A DNA stretch of 64,000 nt. Origin: Candidatus Polarisedimenticolaceae bacterium. GTDB lineage: Bacteria > Acidobacteriota > Polarisedimenticolia > Polarisedimenticolales > DASRJG01. This document shows positions 26,219-35,800 of this stretch, piece by piece. The position numbers and the translations under genes are program-made. How positions within the stretch are numbered: position 1 is the first letter of the stretch; each line of letters starts with the position of its first letter. The stretch is taken from the NCBI GenBank assembly GCA_036376135.1, contig DASVAW010000159.1, positions 22,386-86,385 of the forward strand. Direction: 5' to 3'. Below the pieces are notes generated by a model. It was not told the origin of the DNA. It saw nothing but the letters and a program-made list of their open reading frames with translations, and made no database searches.

Positions 26219-27417
26219 AGCCAGTACCGTAGCAGCGTCGCCACGCGCTCCCGGAGCCGCTCCGCGGTGCCCCGCGCGCGCCACACCGCGAGCTCGATCG
26301 ACTCCGCCGCGTCGAAATCCCGCTCGAGCCCCTCACTCGCGACGCGCGCCGCCTCCCGGTCGAAGACGCTGACCGAGACCTCGAGGTTGTGCCGGTAGGA
26401 GCGGTAGTCGAGGTTCGCCGAGCCGGTCACGACGATCTCGTCGTCGAACACCGCGGCCTTCGCGTGGAGGACCGGCCCTCGGTGCTCGCGAATGCGGATC
26501 CCGGCCTCGAGCAGCGCCCCGTACGTCGCGCGACTCGCCCACCGCACGAGCGGGACGTCGGTGGCCCCCGGGAGGAGCAGATCCACGCGAACCCCCGCTC
26601 GAGCCGCCCGCACCAGTTGGCGGCGCAGCGGCGCCTCGGGAACGAAGTACGCGTTGGCCACGAGCACGCGTCGCCGGGCCTGGGCGAGGGTGGCGAGGTG
26701 GCTGTGCCGGAGCTTCCGGCGTCCGAGAAGTCCGCGCCCTCCCACGAACTGCACGCCCGCTCGGCCGCGATCCGGGGAGGCCACCGCGAGCCCCGCGGGC
26801 CCCTGCAGGTCCCCTCCCGCGCGAGCCCAGGTGCCCAGGAACAGCCTCAGGGCATCGCGAACCGCAGGGCCCTCGACGCGCACGGAGAGGTCCCGCCAGG
26901 CGGAAGCCCCCGCGAACTCGTCGGAGTAGGGCTCCGCGACGTTCATCCCGCCGGCGAAGACGACCTCGCCGTCGACGAGCACGAGCTTGCGATGATCGCG
27001 GCGATTGGGAAACCACCGCTGCGTCCAGGGGAGGAGCGGGTGGTACCAGACCACTTCGGCGCCCGCAGCGGTCAGAATCCGCTCGATGCCCGTGCTCCCG
27101 AGACTGCCGAAGGCGTCGAGGATCACGAACGCAGGCACTCCGGCGCGAACGCGTTCGGCGACGGCCTCCGCGACCCGTCGCCCGAGTCGGTCGTCGGCCC
27201 ACGTGTACATCTCGATGGCGATCCCGCGATGCGCCGCCGCGATCGCGCGCTCGATGGAGTCGAAGGCGTCACGACCCCGGTGGAAGACCTCCACGCGATT
27301 GCCGTACGCGATGCGCGCGCCCGTCCAGTCCTCGAGGGCCCTCAGGCGCCGGAGGCGCCAGAGGACCCCGGGGCGGGCGAGCAGCGCTCGGACGCGCCGG
27401 AAGGGGGAATCGGGCAT
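26215..27417 (-). CDS. phospholipase D-family cardiolipin synthase-like protein
   Basis: A 400-residue PLD-superfamily protein with two HKD motifs: H142-R-K-L-V-L-V-D with downstream G-G-M-N, and H318-A-K-A-A-V-F-D-D followed by G-S-A-N-L-D-Y-R-S. The second Ser-Asn pair is typical of ClsB-like cardiolipin synthases, which join two phospholipids. No membrane anchor helix is obvious, which favours the ClsB/YwiE-like type. The ABC-F gene follows with a 4-base overlap. Divergent from the secreted protein gene at 27479. Confidence 0.85.
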   Translation of the reverse strand: MPDSPFRRVRALLARPGVLWRLRRLRALEDWTGARIAYGNRVEVFHRGRDAFDSIERAIAAAHRGIAIEMYTWADDRLGRRVAEAVAERVRAGVPAFVILDAFGSLGSTGIERILTAAGAEVVWYHPLLPWTQRWFPNRRDHRKLVLVDGEVVFAGGMNVAEPYSDEFAGASAWRDLSVRVEGPAVRDALRLFLGTWARAGGDLQGPAGLAVASPDRGRAGVQFVGGRGLLGRRKLRHSHLATLAQARRRVLVANAYFVPEAPLRRQLVRAARAGVRVDLLLPGATDVPLVRWASRATYGALLEAGIRIREHRGPVLHAKAAVFDDEIVVTGSANLDYRSYRHNLEVSVSVFDREAARVASEGLERDFDAAESIELAVWRARGTAERLRERVATLLRYWL

Positions 27418-27441
27418 CGGGACGCCTCTTCGGGGCGGCGA

Positions 27442-27470
27442 TTGGCCGCCGGGGAAGCGGGAATTATATT
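27442..27470 (+). promoter_or_regulatory. promoter for the secreted protein at 27479
   Basis: TTGGCC (27442-27447) and TATATT (27465-27470) are separated by 17 bases. The -10 ends only 8 bases before the ATG, so the mRNA is likely leaderless or nearly so; no Shine-Dalgarno sequence is present. Confidence 0.6.
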
Positions 27471-27478
27471 CGGCCCCC

Positions 27479-28516
27479 ATGCGACGCTGGGCCCCGACCA
27501 CTGCGCTGCTCCTGCTCGGGTTCGCCGCGCGCGCGGAGACCTTCGAGTACGCGATCGAAGTGCGTGCCGACGAGCCGGCCGCCTTCGAGATCCCCTTCGA
27601 ATCCGTGTTCGCGGGTTCGGTGGCGGTCACGGCGGACTGGAAGGGGCCCCGGATCCTCTCGCTCCGCCTGGAAGGGCCGGGCGAGGGGGCGATCTGGCGG
27701 CGGTCCGGTCCATCCCCCCAGCGGATCGACGTCGACGTCGACGGCGAGCGGCTGGCCGCCGGGCGTCAGTGGAAGATCACGCTGCGGGCGCTCGCCGCGC
27801 GCGGCGAAGCCCGCGGGACCGTGAGGATCGACGTCCCCGATGCGCCGGAGGTGGTCGCCGCGCGGGAACGGGCGGCGGCGCCCCCCCCGCCACCGCCGCC
27901 GATCCCCGATCCCTGGGCGGTCGCCGCTCGACCACCCGAAGGGGCGGAGCCGCGGCTCGTCGCGCTCTACCGGAATGTCGAAGGACTGCGGGCCGCGATC
28001 TACGGCGACGATCCATTCCACGTCCTGGATGCCTGCGACTGGCAGAACGACCTGGCGCGGTGGCTGACGGCGCGACGCGACGCCCTCGCCGGCGGGGGGT
28101 CCCCTCCGGCTCCCGAGACGCTCCGGTTCCTGAAGGATCTCGCGGCGGCGATCGACGACGTGGAGTCGCTGCGCACCACGCGAGACCCGATTCTCGGCGG
28201 CCCGGCACCCGAGGATCCGCTCCGTCGGCGCGCCTGGCTCGCGGCGCGCAGGGAGGCCCTCGCCCCCTACGAGCGCGACCTCGACCGGCTCGCGGAGGCG
28301 ACGCGCGGCAACTTCCTCCCGGAGCTCGAGCCCGAGAGCTGGCCCGGGCGCCTCGTGGCATGCCTGACCGGGTGCCAGCGCCACTTCGAGGCGCGCTCAC
28401 GCGAGGGGAACGACGCTGCGGGAGGAGAGCAGACCGACGCGCAATGGCCTCGCATCCTGCGCTCGGGCGAGGCGCTGAGAAGCCTGGCGAGGTGGCTCCC
28501 GCCTCCGGCTCCTTGA
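27479..28516 (+). CDS. secreted hypothetical protein with Pro-rich linker
   Basis: A 345-residue protein. Signal peptide about 1-20 ('RRWAPTTALLLLGFAARAE'). Residues about 20-125 are a beta-rich domain, a run of nine residues that is nearly all Pro lies about 139-147, and residues 165-345 are helical with many Arg/Glu/Ala and a few Trp ('DACDWQNDLARWL'). I recognise no family. It ends just before the DUF362 gene, but that gene has its own promoter overlapping this stop. Probably periplasmic. Confidence 0.7.
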   Translation: MRRWAPTTALLLLGFAARAETFEYAIEVRADEPAAFEIPFESVFAGSVAVTADWKGPRILSLRLEGPGEGAIWRRSGPSPQRIDVDVDGERLAAGRQWKITLRALAARGEARGTVRIDVPDAPEVVAARERAAAPPPPPPPIPDPWAVAARPPEGAEPRLVALYRNVEGLRAAIYGDDPFHVLDACDWQNDLARWLTARRDALAGGGSPPAPETLRFLKDLAAAIDDVESLRTTRDPILGGPAPEDPLRRRAWLAARREALAPYERDLDRLAEATRGNFLPELEPESWPGRLVACLTGCQRHFEARSREGNDAAGGEQTDAQWPRILRSGEALRSLARWLPPPAP

Positions 28517-28540
28517 CGGCGCTCCCGCCTCCCGTACACT
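28513..28540 (+). promoter_or_regulatory. promoter for the DUF362 gene
   Basis: TTGACG (28513-28518) and TACACT (28535-28540), spacing 16, start over the upstream stop codon. A TTGGAGG Shine-Dalgarno follows at 28551-28557, seven bases before ATG 28564. Confidence 0.6.
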
Positions 28541-28563
28541 CCCCTTCCCGTTGGAGGCCCGCC

Positions 28564-29706
28564 ATGAAGAGCCAAGTCGCGGCGCTGCGCGTCGCCCCGG
28601 AGACGATCCTCGAGCAGATCGATCGCCTGTGCGGCCTCGCCGGCATGGAACGGACGCTCGCGCGCGGGGCCACGACGATCCTCAAGGACAACATCTCGTG
28701 GCACTTCCCTTTCCCGGGCGCGAACACGACGCCCTGGCAACTCGAGGGAACGATCCGTGCGTTGCGCGCTCGCGGGCTTCGTGACCTGACGTGCGTGCAG
28801 AACCAGACGGTCGTCACCGACGCGTTCAAGGGGGAGGACCTCAACCGTTACGTCCCGATCCTCGAGCGGTACGGCGTCCCGATCCTCTACAACTTCCGCG
28901 AGTCGGACATGAAGTGGATGGAGTTCCGGCCGAAGCGGAAGCTGCACGTCCTCGACTCGATCTTCCCCGAGGGAATCCGGATCCCGGAGTACTTTCCCGG
29001 CAAGAACATCGTCCATCTCCCGACGGTGAAGTGTCACATCTACACGACGACGACGGGCGCGATGAAGAACGCCTTCGGCGGCCTGCTCCACAATCATCGC
29101 CACTACACGCACTCGTGGATCCACCGGACGCTCGTCGACCTGCTGGCCATCCAGCAGGAGATCCACCCGGGGATCTTCGCGGTGATGGACGGGACGACCG
29201 CGGGGAACGGCCCGGGGCCGCGCACGATGTTCCCCGAGATCAAGAACGTCATGCTCGCCTCGTCCGACCAGACGGCGATCGACGCGGTGGCGGCGAAGAT
29301 GATGGGCTTCGACCCGATGTCCATCGAGTACATCCGGGTCGCGCACGAGGACGGCCTGGGCGTCGGCGATCCGAGAGACATCGAGATCGTCGGCGACGCG
29401 GACCTCGGGAACGAGTCCTGGGGTTTCCGCGTCGGCGACAACGGGGCGAGCCTCGTCGGCGACCTGCTCTGGTTCTCCCCGCTCAAGCGATTCCAGAAGC
29501 TGTTCTTCCGGACCCCGCTCGTGCACGCGTTCATCTTCGGCTCCGAGGCGTACCACGATTACTACCGGTGGCCGTTGAAGGACCGGAAGACCTTCGAGTC
29601 GTGGCGGGACTCGACGGCTTGGGGCGGCTTGTTCCAGAAGTACGAGCGGGGTCCCCTCGGCGACCCCGAAGGCCCGCGCCCCACCGCGACGGCTTCCGGA
29701 GCCTGA
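28564..29706 (+). CDS. DUF362 domain-containing protein
   Basis: A 380-residue soluble protein. The DUF362 core is seen in 'TILKDNISWHFPFPGANT', 'NIVHLPTVKCHIYTTTTGAM' with 'KNAFGG' next, and 'DGTTAGNGPGPRT', then 'QTAIDAVAAKMMGFDP'. The family is uncharacterised; some members carry 4Fe-4S ferredoxin clusters, but no such Cys set is present here. The C-terminal 90 residues are aromatic-rich and basic. It has a strong Shine-Dalgarno and its own promoter. Function not assigned. Confidence 0.82.
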   Translation: MKSQVAALRVAPETILEQIDRLCGLAGMERTLARGATTILKDNISWHFPFPGANTTPWQLEGTIRALRARGLRDLTCVQNQTVVTDAFKGEDLNRYVPILERYGVPILYNFRESDMKWMEFRPKRKLHVLDSIFPEGIRIPEYFPGKNIVHLPTVKCHIYTTTTGAMKNAFGGLLHNHRHYTHSWIHRTLVDLLAIQQEIHPGIFAVMDGTTAGNGPGPRTMFPEIKNVMLASSDQTAIDAVAAKMMGFDPMSIEYIRVAHEDGLGVGDPRDIEIVGDADLGNESWGFRVGDNGASLVGDLLWFSPLKRFQKLFFRTPLVHAFIFGSEAYHDYYRWPLKDRKTFESWRDSTAWGGLFQKYERGPLGDPEGPRPTATASGA

Positions 29707-29726
29707 TCGCGGCAGAACGGCCCCAC

Positions 29727-29774
29727 ACCTTCAGAGTTGGATTCGAGACGAGTTCAAGTTGGTTTTCTGAAGGT
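29727..29774. repeat. 9-bp inverted repeat in AT-rich spacer
   Basis: ACCTTCAGA (29727-29735) and TCTGAAGGT (29766-29774) are perfect inverted copies with a 30-base loop, in the spacer after the DUF362 gene. The region 29740-29900 is conspicuously AT-rich against its surroundings. It could be an mRNA hairpin or an operator; no T-run follows. Confidence 0.4.
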
Positions 29775-29810
29775 TGTCGGCGGGTCTTTGGGCGAGTACC
29801 CCGGAGGAAT

Positions 29811-29899
29811 TTGGCTAATTATCGACCAAACGCTATACATATAAATACTCTGTATCGTGACTATATAGAATTTGCCTAGTAAATAGTTGTCCATAGATT
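29811..29899 (+). promoter_or_regulatory. two candidate promoters of the DUF11 operon
   Basis: P1: TTGGCT (29811-29816), 17 bases, TATACA (29834-29839). P2: TTGCCT (29872-29877), 16 bases, TAGATT (29894-29899). Both lie in a roughly 90-base AT-rich island that also holds the CTATATAG palindrome (29861-29868). P2 ends at the predicted start of translation, and a near-identical pair precedes the GGDEF-PilZ gene at 38881-38909. Confidence 0.5.
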
Positions 29900-31301
29900 G
29901 CGAAACCGTGTGGGAGGCAACCCGACGGTTTTCGCACTCGGGGCGGCGGCGATTCTCGCCGTCGCCACCCTTGCGCCCTGCGAGGCCGCCGTGCTGAGGA
30001 CGATCGCCGTCGACGGCGATCTCTCGGACTGGTCGGAGGTCCGCTCCGACCCTTACCAACGTTCGCTGGACGGTCCCGCGGGGGCGCTCGTCGACCGCGA
30101 CGCACCCGTTCCCACCACCGGAAGAGACCTCACCGAGTTCGCGTGGACGTGGGACGCGACCCACCTGTTCCTGTACACCGCGCGAGCCGGAAGCGACAAC
30201 AACCAGCAACGCTTCTGGTACTACATCGACATCGACGAGGACGGGCGCCAGGAAGCGGCGGAGCCCGTCGTGCTCGTGCAGTGGTTCGGCTCCTCCCGCC
30301 GCACCGACGTCTCGCTCTACCGCTACCTCCCCGCCTCCGCGGGAGGCGATCCTCTCGGCAGCCCCGCCGGATTCGCCGACGGCTGGGACATGCCCGGTGG
30401 CGTCCAACTCGTGCGATTCGTCGAGAGCGGCTACGGCGGCGAATCGACCGGCCGGCGCATGGAGTCGCGCGTGGCGTGGAGCGAGCTCGGCGTGCCGCCC
30501 GGCACGCCGCTCCGCTTTCACGTCGCCACCTCCGCGAGCACGAACCTCCCCTCGCAGATCCACGACAACATGGGCGGCCCCGGGGGTCTCGTCGGCTGGA
30601 CCCGCGTCGCGGGCGTGACGCTCGAACCCGACCGCACGGGGACCGTGTCGGTCGGGGGACGGGTGGCGTACGCCCACACCCTCACGAATACGAGCCTCGC
30701 GAGCGATACGTTCACGCTCACCTGGGCCGGCACCGGCACGCTCGTCCCGACGTCCGTCGCGTGGCATCGCGACACCGACGCGGACGGCGTCCTCGACGCC
30801 GGCGAGCCGGCGGTCGTCTCCTCGGGACCGGTCGCCGCGGGCGCGTCGATCGCGCTGCTGCTCGTGGTCGACACGCCCGCGGCAGCGACGGACGGCCAGG
30901 CCGCGACGTTCACCGGGCGGTCGACCTCCGCGGCCTCGCCCACGACCTTCGACGTCGTCGTCGACACCGTCACGGTGGCCACGCCGCTCGTGACGCTCGT
31001 GAAGTCGGTGGACCGCGCGGTCGCAGCCCCGGGCGAGACCGTCGCCTATACGCTCACCTACACCGGCGGCGGATCGGCCGCCGCGTACTCCGTCACCGTG
31101 ACCGACCCGGTCCCCGCCGGCACCGCCTACGTGCCGGGATCCGCGACGGGCCCGGGCGCTTCGGTGACCTTCAGCCGCGACGGCGGCGCCTCGTACGGCG
31201 CCTCCGACGCCCCCCCGGTGACCCACGTCCGCTTCACGCTCGCCGCCCCCCTGGCGCCGGGCGCGACGGGCTCCGTGTCGTTCCGCGTGACCGTGCAATG
31301 A
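29898..31301 (+). CDS. secreted DUF11-type protein with N-terminal DOMON/CBM9-like domain
   Basis: About 467 residues from TTG 29898 (GTG 29910 is an alternative; neither has a Shine-Dalgarno). Signal peptide about 8-34. The mature start 'TIAVDGDLSDWSEV' and a D-I-D-E-D-G-R-Q-E calcium-type loop (about 114-122) resemble CBM9/DOMON-like domains found before secreted repeats. The last 110 residues ('VTLVKSVDRAVAAPGETVAY' through 'DPVPAGTAYVPGSATG') are a DUF11 repeat, a beta-sandwich of surface and exported proteins. First gene of a four-gene surface block. Role inferred as extracellular. Confidence 0.75.
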   Translation: MRNRVGGNPTVFALGAAAILAVATLAPCEAAVLRTIAVDGDLSDWSEVRSDPYQRSLDGPAGALVDRDAPVPTTGRDLTEFAWTWDATHLFLYTARAGSDNNQQRFWYYIDIDEDGRQEAAEPVVLVQWFGSSRRTDVSLYRYLPASAGGDPLGSPAGFADGWDMPGGVQLVRFVESGYGGESTGRRMESRVAWSELGVPPGTPLRFHVATSASTNLPSQIHDNMGGPGGLVGWTRVAGVTLEPDRTGTVSVGGRVAYAHTLTNTSLASDTFTLTWAGTGTLVPTSVAWHRDTDADGVLDAGEPAVVSSGPVAAGASIALLLVVDTPAAATDGQAATFTGRSTSAASPTTFDVVVDTVTVATPLVTLVKSVDRAVAAPGETVAYTLTYTGGGSAAAYSVTVTDPVPAGTAYVPGSATGPGASVTFSRDGGASYGASDAPPVTHVRFTLAAPLAPGATGSVSFRVTVQ

Positions 31302-31324
31302 CGAAATCGCAGAGGAGGGACCCG

Positions 31325-31825
31325 ATGAAGATCCGGTATGCGTTCCTGGCCGCGGCGCTCGGGGCCGCCGCCACCGTCGCCCTCGCGACCGCGGGCTCCC
31401 CGCGGCTCGAGGTGCACGTGCGCGTCGAGCGCGAGGTCGTGAAGGACGACCCGTCGGGGCGCCGCATCGTGCACCGCGAGCCCGTGGGGGTCGCGACGCC
31501 GGGGGATACGCTCGTCTACACGCTCGAGGCCCGCAATGCCGGCGACGCAAACGCCGTGGGGGCGAATCTCGACGACCCCATCCCGGAGGGAACCACGCTC
31601 GTGGTCGACTCGGTCGACCGCGCGGGCGCCTCGCTCTCCGCGAGCCTCGACGGCGCGAAGACCTGGGTCGCCTTCCCCGCCACCCTCGAGCGCCGCGCCG
31701 ACGACGGGACCGTCACCCGCGTCCCCGCGCCCGCCGAGGCCTACACCCACCTTCGCTGGTCCCTGCCGGGCGCGATCGCGCCTGGGGAGAGCCGAAACGT
31801 CTCGTTCAAGGTCCGGATCCGCTAG
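31325..31825 (+). CDS. small secreted DUF11-like protein
   Basis: A 166-residue protein: signal peptide (about 1-23, 'RYAFLAAALGAAATVALATA'), then one DUF11-like domain with 'PGDTLVYTLEARNAGDANAV' and 'DDPIPEGTTLVVDSVD'. ATG 31325 follows AGAGGAGGGA; an in-frame ATG at 31298 overlaps the previous stop and is less likely. Such one-domain forms are usually exported structural or adhesive units. Follows the first DUF11 gene directly. Confidence 0.8.
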   Translation: MKIRYAFLAAALGAAATVALATAGSPRLEVHVRVEREVVKDDPSGRRIVHREPVGVATPGDTLVYTLEARNAGDANAVGANLDDPIPEGTTLVVDSVDRAGASLSASLDGAKTWVAFPATLERRADDGTVTRVPAPAEAYTHLRWSLPGAIAPGESRNVSFKVRIR

Positions 31826-31862
31826 GCAGCGAGAGTCCGAGAGGAGAGGAGAAGAGAATCCC

Positions 31863-32771
31863 ATGAAACGAACGCGACTCGTCCTTTGGCTCGGGTCCGC
31901 GGCGCTCGTCCTGCTGGCGGCCGCCGCGATCACCCCCGCCTACGCGCTCGGAACGCGCGCGGGCACCACGATCACGAACCAAGCAACGGTGAATTTCACC
32001 GACGCCAACGGGAACCCCGGAACGGCGCTGTCGAACGTCGTCTCGACGACGGTCAGCCAGGTCGCGGGTGTCACCGTCGACCCGGACAACAACCAGAACG
32101 GCACGCCGGGCTCGACCCTGTACTTCCCGCACCTCGTCACCAACACCGGGAACTTCGACGATACGGTGAACCTCGCCGCGTCGAGCGCCGCAGGGTGGAC
32201 CGTCACCCTCTATCGCGACGTGAACGGCAACCAGGCGTACGATGCGGGCACCGACTTGCTCCTCGCCGACACCAACGGCGATACGATCCCCGACTCGGGG
32301 CTGCTCGCCGACGACGGCTCCATGCGCATCCTCGTCGCCGTCTCGATCCCGGTCGGAACCGCCAACGGAACACCCGACACGGTCACGGTCACCGGCACGA
32401 CGGTGTTCGCTCCGACCGCGACCGACTCCGCGCTCGACACGATCAACGTGCAGGCTCCGGTCCTCTCCGTGGTGAAGAGCGTCGCCCCGCTCGGCGCGCA
32501 GCCCCCCGGGACGGTCCTCACCTACACGATCGTCGTCACGAACAACGGCGCGGGCGCGGCGAACGCCGTCGTGCTCACCGACCCGGCCCCGACGGACACG
32601 ACCTACGTCCCGGGCTCGATCACGGTGGGCGGCAACCCGCGCACCGACGCCGCGGACCCCGACGACTCCGACTTCGGCTTCACCAACGCGGGCCAGGTCA
32701 CCGTCAACGTGGGAACGCTCGCCGCGGGAGGCGGCTCGGTGACCGTCACGTTCCAGGTGACCATCAACTGA
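31863..32771 (+). CDS. secreted DUF11 repeat protein
   Basis: A 302-residue protein with signal peptide (about 1-29, ending A-Y-A-L). The mature start G-T-R-A-G-T-T-I-T-N-Q-A-T-V is shared in pattern with the next protein (P-P-G-T-T-I-V-N-I-A-T-A), so the two belong to one family. The middle has D-V-N-G-N-Q-A-Y-D-A-G-T-D, a calcium-type Sdr/dockerin-like loop, and the C-terminal third is a DUF11 domain. A long purine-rich Shine-Dalgarno region (GAGAGGAGAGG) precedes it. Two stem-loops follow before the barrel gene. Confidence 0.82.
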   Translation: MKRTRLVLWLGSAALVLLAAAAITPAYALGTRAGTTITNQATVNFTDANGNPGTALSNVVSTTVSQVAGVTVDPDNNQNGTPGSTLYFPHLVTNTGNFDDTVNLAASSAAGWTVTLYRDVNGNQAYDAGTDLLLADTNGDTIPDSGLLADDGSMRILVAVSIPVGTANGTPDTVTVTGTTVFAPTATDSALDTINVQAPVLSVVKSVAPLGAQPPGTVLTYTIVVTNNGAGAANAVVLTDPAPTDTTYVPGSITVGGNPRTDAADPDDSDFGFTNAGQVTVNVGTLAAGGGSVTVTFQVTIN

Positions 32772-32780
32772 CACTCGGCC

Positions 32781-32834
32781 GGAACGCAAACGTTCCGTGA
32801 TCGGCGGGCGGGGCGTCCTTCGGGGCGCCCCGCC
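32781..32834 (+). terminator. two hairpins between the DUF11 genes and the barrel gene
   Basis: GGAACG-CAAA-CGTTCC (32781-32796) and GGCGGGGCG/CGCCCCGCC (32807-32815, 32826-32834; loop 10). They may attenuate read-through, lowering expression of the large downstream gene relative to the small exported ones. No U tract. Confidence 0.45.
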
Positions 32835-32871
32835 GCTTCTCACCCTCCGGGCGAAAGGCAGCGTCCTCGAG

Positions 32872-35800
32872 ATGAGCGACGTCCGGCGTGAGCCGTCTTT
32901 TCTTTTCGCGCGCGCGCGCGCGACAAGGAATGCGTGCGTCGCCGCCCTGCTCGCCTGGTCCCCCGCCTTCGCCCAGACGCCCCCCGGCACGACGATCGTC
33001 AACATCGCCACGGCGTCGGTGGGCGCACAGCGCTTCGCGTCGAACGCCGCGTCGACGCGGGTGGCGCCGACGTTCTCGCTCCAGGCGGTCCGGCTCCAGG
33101 TCGGACCCTCGGGCACGGTGCTTCCCGGCCAGCGCCTGACCTACACGCTCGCGGCGACCAATGCTTCGAACGCCCCGCTCACCGCGGTCCGGCTCGAGCT
33201 CCCGCTCGACGACGATCTCCGGATCGCGAGCCCCGCCGTCGGGCCGCAGCGCGCCTACGACGCGGCGACCCGCTCGGCTTGGTGGGTGGTGGACGCGCTC
33301 GCCCCGGGGGCGAGCGTGAGCTTCACGGTCGACGCCGTCGTCCGCGAAGACGCGCCGCCGGAGACGCGCGTGGAGCTCGTGGGCCGGGCGCTCGCGGCGG
33401 AGGTCGCGGAGCCGGTGCTCTCGAACCCCGTGCTGAGCATCGTGCTCCCGCCCCTGGTCGCGGTCGAAAAGCGCGTCGATCGCGCGACCGCGATTCCCGG
33501 CGAAGCGGTCGGCTACACGATCCTCGCGCGCCACACCGGAACGTCCCCCGATCTCCCCGAGGCGACGCTCCTCGATACCCTCCCCGAGCAGCTCCGCTAC
33601 GTGCCGGGCTCCCTTCGCGTGGACGGCGCGGCCGTCGGCGAGCCCGCGATCGACGCGGCGGGGCACGAGTTGCGCGTCCCGGTCGGGCCGCTCCCCCCAG
33701 GGGGGGTGCGCGTGGTGCGGCTGGCGGCGCGCGTCGCCGCCACCGCCCGCGCGGGCGAGGCCCTGAACCGGGCCCAGGTGCTCGCCCGCACCGCCGGCGG
33801 CTTCGACACCGCCTCGAACGTCGCGAGCGCGGCGATCGCGGTCGTGCCGGGGCCGTTCCGTCAGGAGGCGCACCTGGTCGGCAGGGTCTTCGTCGACGAC
33901 GACGACGACGGCGAGCCGGATCCGGGTGAGCCCGGCGTGCCGGGAGTGCTCGTCGTCGCGGAGGACGGCCGGGGCGCGGTGACGGACATCACCGGCCAGT
34001 GGCATCTCGAGGGCGTCCGCGCCGGAACCCACGTGGTGCGGCTGGACCGATCGACGCTGCCGGAGACGCTGCTCCCCGTCGACGGCGGCGCCGACTGGGG
34101 CTCCGACCGCGGCTCGCGGATCGTCGTCGCCCGCACCGCGTCGCTCGCGATCGCGGACCTTCCCGTCGGGCCGCCGGGGTCGGCACGATGCCGCGTCGCC
34201 TCGGGAGACGCGGTTCTGACCCTCCCGGCGGCGAGCCTGCTCGACGCCCAGGGCGGTGCGTCCCGCACGGTCGACGTGCACCTCGAACAGGCGGCGCAGT
34301 ACCTCCTCGATACCGGCGGGCGATCGCCGGACGCGATCGTGGTCGGTTGCCCGGGGTTCGAGCGGAGCGCGCCGGGAATCCGTTCGCGGCTGCGTGAGCT
34401 CGTGGCCCGGCGCGCCGGCGTCGCGGCTCCGGCGCCGGAGCCGTCCGCGCCGTCTCCGTCGCCGGAACCCGCGAAGGACCCGCTCGAACGCGTCGTTCGG
34501 GAGTCGCCGCCGGTCGTGGCGATCGTGTCCCCCGCCGACGGCCACCGTGCCGGTGGCTCGCAGCTCGCGGTCGAGGTCGCCTATCCCGTGGGGAGCCGAC
34601 CGGTCCTCGAGGTGAACGGCGTCGAGGTCCCGACGAGCCGCATCGGCGCCACCTCGACGCTCCCCTCCCGAGGACTCGCCGCCTCGCGATACGTCGGCGT
34701 GTCGTTGGTTCCCGGGCCGAACCTCCTCCGCTTCCATGCCGACGGTGCGGAGGGATCCGTCGAGCGCACGGTTCACGTCCCCGGTCCCGTCGCGGCGCTG
34801 AGACTCTCTCCGCCGGAGACGCGGTGGCTCGCCGACGGCGTGACCCCGGGAAGGGTCCGCGTCGAAGCCGTCGACGCCGGGGGGATGCGCGTCGCCGAGT
34901 CCCCCGTCGTGACCGTGGAGATCGACGGCGCTCGCCCGCTCGCGCCGGACGCCGACCCCGGGGCCGACGGCTGGCAGATCGCGCTCGAGCAGGGTGCGGC
35001 CGCCCTCGATCTCGCGCCACGGACCTTTCCGGGACGGGTCGACCTTCGCGCCCGTCGCGACGAGTTGGAGGCGGAGATCCTCGTCGAGGTCCTCCCCGCC
35101 GGCGGCGCCTGGCGCCTCGTCGGCCTCGCCGAGGCGCGGGTCGCCGGCGACGGCGGCGTCGAGGGAGAAGGGGGAGTTCCCCCGGGCCCCGACGCGGAGG
35201 CGCTCGGAAGCGACGCTCGCCTCGCCGTCCTCGCGCGGGGGCCGATCGGGCGGGACGCCCGTCTCACGGTGTCCCTCGACACCGCCCGCCGGCGCGACAC
35301 GACGCGCCTGTTCGGCGGGTTCGAGCCCGACCGGTTCTTCCCGGTCTACGGCGACTCCTCGATCGAGAGCCGCGAGACCGAACGCCAGGGACCGTTGTTC
35401 GTCCGCGTCGACGCACCGAGCGGATTCGCGCAGCTGGGCGACTTCGAGACCGGCTTCGAGAGGACCGAGCTCGCCCGCTACGACCGTCGACTCAGCGGCG
35501 CTTCGGGGCGCGGACGGTTCGGACGATTCGAGATCGAGGGGTTCGCGGCGCCGACCGAGCAGACCGTCGTGCGCGATCTCTTCGCCCCGGACGGCACCTC
35601 GGGGCCATACCTTCTGTCCCAGCGTCCGGTGATCGCCCGCTCGGAGCGGATCGTGATCGAGACCCGCGACCGTTACCGGGAGGACGTCGTGCTCGCGCGC
35701 CGCCAGCTCGTCGTCGACCTCGACTACGACCTCGACCCGGAGGCGGGGACGATCCTGTTCCGCGGGCCCGTCGCACCCTTCGACGGCGATCTGAACCCGA

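Noticed and set aside
26389..28563. Open frame preceding the DUF362 gene in its own frame
   Set aside because: It runs across the phospholipase D and secreted-protein genes; a clear promoter and Shine-Dalgarno before ATG 28564 mark the true start.
29707..29900. AT-rich island as phage or transposon edge
   Set aside because: No integrase, transposase, tRNA or target-site duplication; promoters explain the base composition.
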